Positions 37,405 to 49,700 of a stretch of 64,000 nt of DNA are shown one piece after another (within the stretch, counting starts at the first letter, position 1; every line of letters begins with the position of its first letter). The position numbers were made by a program, and so were the translations under genes. Under the pieces are notes generated by a model. That model was given only the letters and a program-made list of their open reading frames with translations. It searched no databases and was not told the origin of the DNA. The DNA is taken from assembly GCA_002633025.1 (NCBI GenBank), contig NMRB01000163.1, forward strand, positions 268,421-332,420. The letters run 5' to 3'. The stretch is from Notospermus geniculatus (lineage: Eukaryota > Nemertea > Pilidiophora > Heteronemertea > Lineidae).

Positions 37405-39532
37405 TTCTAAAAAAAAGTTCTAATCCTCCGTAGAATTTGATAACACTGATTGTCTCTTCAAATTGATGAAATGAAGTAGTTTGGTCCAATTTGTGTGGAT
37501 GTTGGAAACTTCTGAGCAATCACAAAAAAAATATTCTGCCGGAGTCGCTCACCTCTCTTGTCCAAATGGACTGTGCCGTGGTATTCTGAACCAAAACATA
37601 AATAGTGTCAATACAGATGTGTGTACCAGCTGTCCACCTCATCTTATCATGTCATGCAACAGTGGAACAACATGATTTCTGCCTTCCAATGTCATAAATG
37701 AAAGCAGTCTGGTAGATCACAGAACAAATCAAAGAATATACTAAATAAATATTCCTGTAGCATTTAACAGCACAAAATAAGATAATGGTAATGGCCACAT
37801 GATTGAGAGGACCAGCCATCTAGGCTAATGATGGAGAAAAATGCCATTCAAGCCCATTTCAACACCAATTTTGTGCAATTATTCTAGTGCGGGAAAACTG
37901 AAACTAAATATAAGAGTCTGGAGTCTGGATTATATATTTCTGGCTGATCATCTCATTGGATGTCCTAAAACAATTGTAACCAATCATTAGTTAGACTCTA
38001 CTATTTTGTTGGCATCATTTTCCCTTGTCCTTTTTTACCTAGTTTTGGATGGGTTTGTTGGAAAGAATGAGATCACACAGGTGGCAGGGACAGATCATTG
38101 TAAAAAAGGCGGATGCAACCCCCCCCCCCCCAGCTTAAGCTCAAAAGTGTGTTTTTACCATGATTTTGAGTGTTTTCAGGTTGGGATCTTCATAATGCAT
38201 TGGTAAAAGGCAATAGTTGTGCCCCCCCGCTCCATCCAAACCTGGATCCACACCCCTAGATGTAAGGCCATGTAAAAAAAATAGTTGGTTAGCATCCTTC
38301 CACTCTCAATTTTCTGAGGAGGGCGGGAGGTTTTTATTTTATTTTTTATTGAGTTTGAGATGCATGTTACCATGGTAATTAATCATGACGACCTGAGGGA
38401 AATTTCAAATGTAATAGGTATGAATTGAAACAAAAACTACTTTCTATCCTTTAATAACTGTGTTGTTTTATTTAAGCATCCCAGCCTACAATTTCATCAC
38501 TCTTTTGGCAGTTTTAAAAGGTTTTTTGGAAAATAAAAAATAACAAATTTTTTGAGGAGGGGGTGATTTCCATGGCGGGAGGGGATGCTAACCAATTATT
38601 TTTTTTTACATGGCCTAAGATCTATAGTTTGTTCCCCAGTTTCCAATGTTTCCATGTTTCCATACAAAAGAGTGACAAATTTCAGCCACCTAACGTTACA
38701 ATAGGAACAGACACATTTCAACTGTAACAGATGTAAAACAGAAAAAAAATCTGACGAGGCCGTTTCCCTTTGATCTTGTGAAAGGGTCTGACCTTTGCGT
38801 AGGAGACTGACCTCTGCGTTGGAGATTGGATTTGCGGAGCGGTTGAAGCCAGGGGACAAACTGGTTCCCAGAATGCATTTCGCTCCACAATATGGCGGTC
38901 GCTAAAACCACTTTTCAGATTAAAATATTAGCGTCAAACGCATCCAATGACTTTGATAATCGTTATTATTTCATTCTATAGCCACAAACTGGGATAATAT
39001 GGAGGAAAACATTAATTTGATGTTAGGAATTTTGCGCACTACTTTGCGCAGTTTCGAGCAAATGCCGTGAGCCGTCTCGGCGCTCGACCAATCAGAGGCC
39101 AGATACTCGGCACATGATCTCCGTGTTTGTAAACATTGACACGTGCTACTGTTTTGACAGCGTGGATCCGATTTTGGAGAGATGTGTGAAAAGATACGAT
39201 GAACAGTTGATTTTAAGACCAAAACAGCTTGAATGTTTGAACTTTCTGGCCAAAGAAAATAAGGATTGTTGAGAGGCATCCAAAACACTTGTAATTCAGC
39301 GTTTTCACTGGAGTTTCCAGTGCTGGCAGCCCAATCGTGGGCGCCGCGGAGGATATGGAAATAGTTCGGCCGTATGTTGGCAGAGTCAGTATAGCGTAAC
39401 GTAGTGGAGCACTGACCTCTGCGAAGGAGTGTGGCCAGGGGACCAGGCTAGAAACGAGGATGGCGTGATCTATTTTTAGACATGAGACGTGAATGACAAC
39501 ACAACCCGGAAGTAAAATTTCATGATTTATAC
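37405..39532. other. Intergenic, repeat-bearing
   Basis: Contains a poly-C tract (about 38119-38132), a MITE (38266-38615) and duplicated phrases such as tgacctctgcg...ggag near 38780-38830 and 39415-39440. A word resembling a YY1 site (caatatggcggtcgc) is at about 38887. No exon of a recognised family was found. Confidence 0.45.
38266..38615. mobile_element. Harbinger-like MITE with TAA target duplication
   Basis: A 350-base element. The ends GGCCATGTAAAAAAAATAG and the reverse complement of ATTATTTTTTTTTACATGGCC continue inward through GTTAGCATCC. It is flanked by TAA at 38263-38265 and 38616-38618. Confidence 0.83.
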
Positions 39533-39731
39533 TGAGCAGGGGCAGAAACGAGCCGGTTTCATCGGCATCTGACCAGTTGTCATCGGGCTCAGGAAGGTCT
39601 TGTACTTGGGTAAGGATGTCTTCCACTGATTGAAATATCTGTTGGGGATTTTGCACACCGATCATTAATTTTTGGACTGGTTGATCATCATGTAGGCCAG
39701 GCCTGCTCTCGCTCTCAGCACCACTCATCAT
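39533..39731 (-). CDS. Possible first coding exon of an unrecognised minus-strand gene
   Basis: Open frame from ATG 39731: MMSGAESESRPGLHDD, then IFQSVEDILTQVQDLPEPDD and NWSDADETGSFLPLL, ending at a potential donor (CTCA then gtataa). Its acidic, non-repetitive composition is more protein-like than the surrounding frames, and it lies divergent to PARP4. I do not recognise the family, and no following exon was located, so it may be spurious. Confidence 0.3.
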
Positions 39732-39878
39732 CCACTGCACTGCACTGCTGCAGTGCATGCATGCATCACCACTGAATCACACTCACTGTGACACACTACA
39801 TGCACTAGCATAGGCCTACTTAATGACATCATGATATGCCCCTAATGCTGATTTAGAATCCAGGGCCACAAGAACTAT

Positions 39879-40201
39879 GGCCGTGTTCGGAAAGCTTCCC
39901 CGAGGAAATTTCTTTCCCGAGCTTCGGGGAATGTGAGCATGCCCAGTAAAGGCGAATTTCCGAACGATATTTGCGCTTCCTCGGGGAAAGGTACTACTGT
40001 GGGTTGCAGGCGTGAAATATTCCACGTTTAGCCAATCAGCATGTCGGCTTGGACTGAAAACCGAAATGCATGCCGGGAGTTTCCCCAAGTGAGCGACTCG
40101 GCGAGTCGCTCACTTCGGCCAGGCTCGAGGAAGCCTTGGCAGCCTTCCAAATACCTTACCGAACGCTCTCCCGCTTCCCCGAGGAAGCTTTCCGAACACG
40201 C
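39879..40201. mobile_element. MITE copy 2 (GTGTTCGG terminal repeats), inverted relative to copy 1
   Basis: A 323-base element related to 6714-7048 but on the opposite strand, including the shared interior words gcgcaaatatcgttcgg and tactactgtgggttgcag. It is flanked by TAT on both sides (39876-39878 and 40202-40204), a possible target duplication. It ends 96 bases before the PARP4 start codon. Confidence 0.85.
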
Positions 40202-40297
40202 TATTAGGCCCTAGCTTAGGCTAGCTAGGCCTACCACATTATGTAGACTGCTTCTCACAGTCGCATTGATTTTTTGACAGGCTAAGTCAAGTCAAAG
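40202..40297 (+). promoter_or_regulatory. PARP4 5' leader with possible untranslated-exon acceptor
   Basis: Ttttttgacag at about 40270-40280 immediately precedes gctaagtcaagtcaaag and the ATG. It looks like a splice acceptor, so a further 5' untranslated exon and the true promoter may lie upstream of the MITE. Confidence 0.4.
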
Positions 40298-40737
40298 ATG
40301 GGCATTTTTAGTGATCGTCAGATTGTGTTGGAGTTTGGTACCTGTGTACGGTTCAAGGAGAAGAAAGCTCTTAGGACGAGCATCACAGATAATGGTGGCA
40401 TCATATCTTACATAATCACAAAGAAGGTACAGTATGAACAGTTTTCTTGTACCGGTACTGAATTTTTCAAGAAAATATTCCCACATCTAATTTTTTTCTC
40501 ACCTGCATGGCATAAGTTCACTGTTTTTGTAATTTCAGAGTGATTACATTATAGCAGTTGGTGTCGACAAGGCTCAGGATACTTACAAATGTCGCACAGC
40601 CCAGAAAATGGGAATCCCTATTGTCTCGGCCAACTTTGTAGAAGACTCCATCCAGGCAGGGAAGCTTCTTGACCATGATGGGTATCTTATGGCAGGCAAA
40701 ACAAGAGCAGAAGAATTCAAGACAGGAAAAATAACTG
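40298..40737 (+). other. PARP4: PARP4 BRCT domain exons
   Basis: The first two exons give MGIFSDRQIVLEFGTCVRFK, TDNGGIISYIIT, VGVDKAQDTYKCRTAQKMGI and PIVSANFVEDSIQAGKLLD. The glycine turn and the final hydrophobic-x-x-x-FVEDSI helix match the N-terminal BRCT fold of PARP4. Confidence 0.88.
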
Positions 40738-43700
40738 GTAACTGGTTATGTCAGGTTTAGTATTTGTATTTGTATTTCATTTTTCCATCAGGGCCGACCC
40801 TATAGCATTATTGGCCCTGGTAAGTACGGAGGAGGCCATCACAAGCTACTCATGTTCCACGGGTTTAGTGATTGCCCAATATCATCTACACACGAGTTTT
40901 ACTTCTTAGTTTGTTTTAATATGCAGATATTTCCATTTGTAGCAAAGGCAACAACAACAAAGGCAACACAGAAGAAAAGACTGAATATAAATGTAGCGAA
41001 CATTAAAGCTTGGGATGCCAATGACAATAGAGCCCCGGAGTTCAGTTATGGGAATTTCCAGGTCGCAAAATTCGCTGTTTTCATGGTGAGTTTCTCTGTT
41101 AATTTATCAGGCTTTTTGGGACGGCATTGCTGATTTCATTAGACCTTGATGTGGTGACTGACAAACAAACATCCGTAAAAATACCGGTACTCAATTTTAA
41201 TACCAATGAATATTATGTATTGATCCTCCTTGAGTTAAGGAAGTCATGCTCGATTACCAGGTCCTTCAGCTTGACACAGCTTTATTTTACTTATAGGGAC
41301 TATCTTTGCAGGTTCCACCAGAGAGTTACAAGGCACCTGTGATATTTGGGAAGCGGACCTCCAAGGTAAGACAGTTGGTGAAAGTTGTGTTGTGATGGGG
41401 AGTAGATTGGTCTTTCTCCTCTGAGTACTTGTCGAGTATTGGCAATTTTAATTACCGGTACATGTACGTTTATCTGTATTGTAAGCCACACACTATTGAT
41501 TATGCAGTCAATAATTTGTAAACATATACGGTACAGTCGACTATTGAGTGGACACAAACAGTGATGTAATCAATTGGTTTGTGTTCAATATTACAGAAAG
41601 AAGACCCTGGCATCTTTGATGTATATTCAGTTGAGCTTCACGCTGATCCTGAAGCACAGGATAACCAGATGAAGTATAGGATCTTCACTAGCTATGGATC
41701 ATTTTCCCTTCCAGTATGTATATCATGATTTCAAGTCTAACGTCACCAGTATTTGATAATCAGCTATCTCAGATTATCATGTTTGATGAATGAATGATAT
41801 GATGCAGTTAGGTCAAATGTGTAAGATTTTCAATGACATGTCAGCTACATGCATGTATATGACTATAATTCCTCCATGACTGGACAGACATGATCCTGTC
41901 ACAGGGTGCCTCTCAATGCCTCCCCACAAAATACATGCTTGAATAACCTTCAAACTGAGACAGGCACAATCACCATGTGAGTATTCAGCACTGGTCAGAC
42001 GTATTCATGAATTCAACTGAGTTCAATACTGCAAGTCATCTCTCTCCTCAATGTCCAGGGTCCTGATATTGAGAGTAAGACAGGACTAGGGTTGATAATG
42101 ACCACAGGATGAATTCATACTAACTGTTTCTGTCACTATTTCAGGAGGACACAAAGAACTTGTGTCGATACACAAACTCTATCGATGAAGCACTTGCACT
42201 GTATGCCAATGTCTACAAAGATCACCCTGAAAAGAAACCACTGAAAGGACGTCTCCCTGGTCATATTGGATCGCCTAAGTTAAATCAGGTGAATTTTTTG
42301 TGAGGTTACTCATTGTTGATCATTTGTCACATCTTGTAGTGGATATGCTACTTCATCCAAGTACGTGTTTCTTTTTAGGCATTTCGTGAGAAGAGTGTTG
42401 GAGGTTCTCAGCTAGATCCTGCACTTGGTCAACTGGTTAATTACCTGTGGATTGAAGCTATGGGTGAGATCGACAACATGGTGTCTATCCCTTTGAGTAA
42501 CATAGGCAATGAAAAGGTAGGGTTTGTTTTGAACCGGAAGTAATGTTTGTATATTTCATCAAAGAAAATTGTTTGATTAATTCAAATTCCTGTGATAAGG
42601 CCCAGTAGGAATTCTGATTTTAATCTAGAATGTGGTGACATTTACAGGTTGAGAAGGGAGAGAGTATCCTCAAAGAGATATTAACAGCTTTGGACAAAGG
42701 GAAACCAGAGGAAGAGGTGCAGAAATTATCGGATGAATTCTACAGTGAAATCCCTCATCACAATCAGCATCGTCAGTTGCTGAATGATAAGAGACGACTC
42801 GCTGAGAAGCAGGATCTCTGTCAGGTGTGTACGGTATTGTGCGAAGATGAAGTACATGTAGAGAAATCCTCTGCCATTCATGGAGAGACAGCTGTTCTCA
42901 CTCTCGTGAATGGTTCTTGCTCAGTCTCTTCTGAAATCTGGTGTGGAAAAGTGCCAGCCTGAAGGGGTCGAAAATTTGTTTAAACCTTGGAATTCGACTT
43001 CCTGTATTATATCTCGTGAATGGTTCTTGATGCCTCTAGGATTGTAAGACATTTCACCTGATTTCATGGAATATTTCAGCTGATACGTGACATGTACGCT
43101 GTTGCCGAGGCGACCAGCTGGAGCAAAACGTGTAGCCCCGAGGCTCAATACAATGCATTGAACTGTACGATTGAAGAAGTAGCTGATAAAAATGAATGTT
43201 CAAAAATCACTGAATTACTTCAGGACTCTGTGATCGGGTAAGTTGCTGTAGTGCCTCAGCCGTTTTAGGTCTTTATGAGGTACGTACCTGGTATCAGTTA
43301 TTTGCAGCAGTTCCAAAGTACAGATAATGATACAAATGATGCCAATGAATAAATACCTGTATATTTCCGTGTTTCAGTGGCGAGCCTGTACCACATTTCA
43401 AGATGTACACTGTCAATCGCCCCCTGGAGGACGAGAACTTCACCACTAACATTCACAACAAGCAGTTACTCTTCCATGCATCCGGTGTCCACAATTTTGT
43501 TGGAATTCTTTCTAGGTAATTGTGTTCCTGTCAATCAGTCCATTGGAATCCATATGACAACTTTTCGTACCTCCGTGTTGGCATGTAGAAATCGATTTAA
43601 TGATGCCTTCTGTTCCCCTTTAACCATCTATTCCTCTCTGATGATGCAGGGGATTGCTGCCGCCAAAAGTGATTGTGGAAGATTATGGTGGGAAGCGGTC

Positions 43701-46700
43701 AGATATTGGTATGCTGGGCAGTGGAATCTACTTTTCCGATTCAGCCACGTGAGTAACAGTACAAATGTTTATTGACGATTACTTGCTCTTTGAGCCTCTC
43801 CTCTGTGCCATTCAGACTGTCATTCTTGTACATCTTTGATGTAAGTTGAAGTCCTTCACATTGAAGCCAGGCCATACATGTAGCGGCTACGTGTGAATAA
43901 GTGATTAATCCTTTACAAACTCTAGAGAGAACCCTGGTAAGGGCAATGGTCCATAGTGTTGTCTTCATCAGTTGGATGCTGGTTACCAGGTAATACCAGT
44001 TCACTCATCTTACTTTCCAGAACGAGCCTGAAATACTCTGCACCAAGTAAGACATCAAAGTCACGGATGATGGTGATTTGTGAAGTGGCCCTGGGTGACA
44101 CCTACACTGCACATAAATATAACACAGAACTGAAGGCACCTCCTAATGGCTACAAGAGTGTTCTTGGTGTGAGCAAGAGACATAGTCAGGATTCACAGTT
44201 TGATGTAAGTGGGCAGACGGTTCGTCATTCTTTTCTCATCAGTCTTCCCATTCATGTACCTCACCACGATCAGTAAAGTTCTATATAAGTTATATAAATC
44301 AATTCCTTACATTTCTTAGGATGATGAGTTCGTGATATACGATACAAAACAACAGAGAATCAAGTACCTTGTTGAATTCTGGCTGCCCGAAGATGGTCAC
44401 AACCCAGAGAAACTATTATCTGCTTTCCCTACATTCTTGGATGAGGATACTGCTGAAAATGAGGGAGTTGGAGACCTAGGTGAGGAGAAGTAGTAGACCA
44501 TTCCCACTACAAACCCCAAAGGTGCTTGTCACCTGGAATATCATTCACAGCAAGTAACTGATTCATGACTTCTCCAACTGCAAAACATCAGAAATAACAA
44601 CATTACTGATTGTGATTTTCTTTCCTCTTGTATTTTGCCATCATAGACCTGAAGGATGTGCAGAATGTGAAGGATCCTATGGAGAATGTGGCATTGGGTC
44701 TGGTGTCGAAGTCTGATGCCAAGGTGCCACTCGAGTCCGTCCATGTCCGTGCTAAACTTATTGATCTCGCCGCAAAGGTAGGATATTCAAGATAAATGGT
44801 TTTCATCTAGATGGGTTAAAGATTTGGTATATGGATTGAATGATATCGTAAAGGAATCAACCGTAAAGGTTTAACTGCGAACGATGAGCTTACTGAGGGA
44901 GACACTTCCTGTCTTGCCACCAGATGTCTCTCACTGCCTGAATTTTGGCTTTACGTAATAGGCACGAGCTTCAACTTTTTTTGTTGTAAAGAGGAACATG
45001 AACCTGCCAACATGATGCTTTGAATTCCATTTCTGACGATAACTGAGCTATTTTCAGCACAATTAGTGTTCCATGTACAAATGTACGTCAGCCTATTCAA
45101 ATGTACACCGATGACCCTGAACACACATCGTTCGTGGGGTTCTCATTAATTCAGTCCTTTTGTATCATACGATCAACTAGTCGGAATTCAACAAAATTTG
45201 CAGTAAACATGCAGAAGGGTCTTGCCTATCATATGGAAACGTCAGATTGCAATTCTGTTGTGTTTTAAAGGGATATTGTCCACATTTATAAAATGCTAAA
45301 TTTGTCAGTTGAACCTTTATGGTTGATTCCTTTATGATGATATCATTAAATTCTAGCATTGGGAGTGTCCCCAAACAACACGGCCTGCACTCCACAGCAA
45401 AACTGGGACAATTTAAAACTTGTTTTGGACTTCTTTAGGTGGTGGTTCTACAAGAGTATTACAATGATAGCCAGGATCCTATTGAAGCCAAGTATGTGTT
45501 TCCACTGGATGAGATGGCGGCTGTCTGTGGATTTGAAGCCTTTATCAATGGCAAGCATATTGTTGGTGAGGTGAAGGAAAAAGAGACGGCAAGACGAGAA
45601 TACAAGGAAGCCATTGCCGAGGGTCATGGTGCATACCTCATGGATCAGGATGAAGAAACTCCAGTGAGTCTCTCTCTCTGTTGGTCAGTTCATTCGGGAT
45701 CCTTGTCAATACAGCTCTTGTAAAATGTACATCTTCATGCAAAGATTTCGTGACCAGATACTTCTGCTCCTTCATTTTTTGACGCCAAATTGTTTCCCGA
45801 AGTATCAATTCTGTAAGTAATTGTACCGGTACATCATCATCAATGAATTTTTCACTCATTATCTCAGGAAATCTTTACCGTGAGTGTCGGGAACCTCCCT
45901 CCCCATGCATCAGTCCTCATCAAGATAACATACGTGGCGGAACTACAAGTTGAGGATGAGAAGATACAATTTCTTATCCCTGGAAGCGTTGCCCCTTGGA
46001 AGAAGGATAAAGCACTTGGAGAAATAACACAGGTTTGTACATACTTTGTGCCAAATAATTCAGCTTGAGGGTTGGGCATCAGATATGTCATTTTTACAAA
46101 CATGGACATAAGGATTATAAAGGGGATTCTAATTTGTCTCCAAACCATGTGTATGTGCATTGTTTGAAATAAATAATAATGTTTCATCTTTAGACCACTC
46201 ATGATACAGTCAAAATAGATGAGGGTTCAGACCGCGTATCTGTCCAGGTGGCAATAAAAATGCCGTTTCCTATCAGAAGTATTGAGAGTCCATCTCACAG
46301 GATAATGATCAAGGTAGGGATTTTATGTTCATGTCATTGATGTTAATAAAAAGAGCTGCACCCTCAAGTATAACAAAGGAGAAATTAGAGTACTGTATGA
46401 CACAAAAGCTATACAATATCATTGATAGCATGGTGCCAAAGATAGCTTGTCATGTGAGCTTTAGATTGATGCATCATGTCTGGCTTGGCTGGATTTGTTA
46501 ACAGATAGTAAGGGTTTGTTGTTGGCCAAATTGACGTGACTTTGATTCTGTTGGCATGGACGAGTTAGCAGATATACAAAGTAGGGCCTATGTACCGGGT
46601 ATCTGTAAGTGATGGGCCTGGCTCGTGTTCATTTTCAGAGGACTGAAACAGATGCAGTTGTGATGATGAGTGAGGACCAGCCTCTTGGGTCCAGTTTTCT

Positions 46701-49700
46701 ACTGCAGATTGGTCTGGCTGAGATCCATGTCCCAAGGATGTGGGTGGAACGTCACCCAGACAAACACCTGGATGACAAACAATATCAGGTATGTTTTGAA
46801 AATAATAATACATGTAATAATAAAAATAAATTTATTTTATATAGCGTAAAACCATACAGAGGTATGCCCTAAAACGCTTGACAAAAATACGATCAGCTGA
46901 CAATGCTCGCGACCATCTCAAAGCTCATCTGATGTCAGAACAGAAATGGCTTCATGGAGAGTGAGGGGGGTGACGGGACTAGATTTCTTTCTTTAGTGCA
47001 ATGTTCTGTATTGGACAGTACCAGATTATTTCTTTCATCTCTTCCTACAGGCCTGTATGCTGACATTCTACCCAGAATTTGAAACTGAAGAAAATCCCAG
47101 CTTTGAGGTTGTCTTTCTTCTTGATTGTTCAAACTCAATGGCTCGGCCGGCCTCGCTAGAAGCCAGAAAGATTCTTCTGTTGTCACTTCACCATCTGGAT
47201 GAGAATTGCAGCTTCAACATTGTCAAGTTTGGCACTGGTATGTATAAACATGCTGCTCCACGTGAGGGTTTTCTTGTTAGAAGTGGCTCTCAATCGGCAA
47301 TTCAGTGCCATTAGTCACACTGGGCCAATTCCACTTTGAAAACTAATCCACATTTTGCAGGTTTTGAGGAGTTGTTCCCGACCAGTCGCATGAAGACCAA
47401 GCAGAATGTCAAGATGGCAGAGAACTTCTTACAGGTAAGTAAGCAATAGATTTGCTTAGATTTTCTACACATGACTTTGCAGTTATGGTGTTCAAATTGA
47501 CAATGGGAAGAGTACTGGTACACGAAAGCATACTATAAAGGAGTATAGGTCGAGATACACTTGTTTGTGCTGGTATGTGAGTCTTCAAGGTGTTGATAAA
47601 TGCCTGGCAGAATTCGCGTCCAAGAATTTCAATCCCTTTCAGATTCCACTTCTCTCGTATTACATGTACGAACAATTTTTTCCTTTCAGAATGTCGCTAA
47701 CTTTGGCAACACAGATGCCTATAAGCCACTGTTTTCATACTTCTTGTTGCCACCCGTGGACACCGTGAGAAACGTCTTTCTCATATCTGATGGCCATGTC
47801 ACCAAATCTGATGCTATGTTGACATCACTTCGTAACAACTTCAAGCATACACGTCTGTTCACATTTGGTGTCAGGTAATGGAGTTTTCATAATAAGATTC
47901 ATACCCCTACGTATCTGTTGCAATATAGTTACTCCAGAGATGTTTTGTAAATGCACTCTGCNTGGGTGGAACGTCACCCAGACAAACACCTGGATGACAA
48001 ACAATATCAGGTATGTTTTGAAAATAATAATAATAATCATAAATTTATTTTATATAGCGTAAAACCATACAGAGGTATGCCCTAAAATGCTTTACAAAAA
48101 TAATGTATGATCAGCTGACAATGCTCGCGACCATCTCAAAGCTCATCTGATGTCAGAACAGAAATGGCTTCATGGAGAGTGAGGGGGTGACGGGACTAGA
48201 TTTCTTTCTTTAGTGCAATGTTCTGTATTGGACAGTACCAGATTATTTCTTTCATCTCTTCCTACAGGCCTGTATGCTGACATTCTACCCAGAATTTGAA
48301 ACCGAAGAAAATCCCAGCTTTGAGGTTGTCTTTCTTCTTGATTGTTCAAACTCAATGGCTCGGCCGGCCTCGTTAGAAGCCAGAAAGATTCTTCTGTTGT
48401 CACTTCACCATCTGGATGAGAATTGCAGCTTCAACATTGTCAAGTTTGGCACTGGTATGTATAGACGTGCTTCTCCACGTGAGGGTTTTCTTGTCAGAAA
48501 TGGCTCTCAATGGGCAATTCATTGTCGTTGGTCACACTGGGTCAATTCCACTTTGAAAACTAATCCACATTTTGCAGGCTTTGAGGAGTTGTTCCCGACC
48601 AGTCGCATGAAGACCAAGCAGAATGTCAAGCTGGCAGAGAACTTCTTACAGGTAAGATTTGCTTAGATTTTCTACACATGACTTATTGCAGTTATGGTGT
48701 TCAAATTGACAATGGGAAGAGTACCGGTACACGAAAGCATACTATAAAGGAGTATAGGTCGAGATACACTTGTTTGTGCTGGTATGTGAGGCTTCAAGGT
48801 GTTGATAAATGCCTGGCAGAATTTGCGTCCACGAATTTCAATCCCTTTCAGATTCCACTTCTCTCATATTACGAACAATTTTTTCCTTTCAGAATGTCGC
48901 TAACTTTGGCAACACAGATGCCTATAAGCCACTGTTTTCATACTTCTTGTTGCCACCCGTGGACACCGTGAGAAACGTCTTTCTCATATCTGATGGCCAT
49001 GTCACCAAATCTGATGCTATGTTGACATCACTTCGTAACAACTTCAAGCATACACGTCTGTTCACATTTGGTGTCAGGTAATGGAGTTTTCATAATAAGA
49101 TTCATACCCCTACGTATCTGTTGCAATATAGTTACTCCAGAGATGTTTTGTAAATGCACTCTGCGTCAGGAAAAGAAGATACTGGTACTGATTGCACAAC
49201 ATCACCATAACATTCCTAAGTTATGTTGCTTTCAGTTCCTCAGCCAATCGTCACATGCTGCGAAGTCTAGCTCAAGCTGGTGCTGGATACTTTGAGTATT
49301 TTGACAGTAAAACAAAGTCAAAATGGGAAAGAAAGGTGAGGAAAATTGTGTACAGTGCTGTAACCTATTGAATCATGAGATTCTATTACCGGGTATATAG
49401 AATACCGGTATATAGATCTGAATCGTATAGGAGGAATGTGATTTGTTGAAGAATCAGTAAAACCGTGGTTGATGAATTTATGTCCTGTGATCTTGAGTAT
49501 CATATCTAATCTGACTGTGTCATCTTTTTCAGGTCAAGGCCCAGATAAAGAAGGCATCACAGCCAGTGTTGACCTCTGTGACCATAGACTGGCAACAGCA
49601 TGACAACTACAGGAGATACTGTATGCAAGCTCCAGTCAAGATCACATCACTTTTCAATGGGTCAAGATTGGTTGTCTATGGCTATGTCCAGGATTGTACA

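Noticed and set aside
47051-49077. Two consecutive vWA domains in PARP4
   Set aside because: Exon phase (2 to 0) forbids reading both copies, the domain is cut before its last exon, and the copies join at an N.
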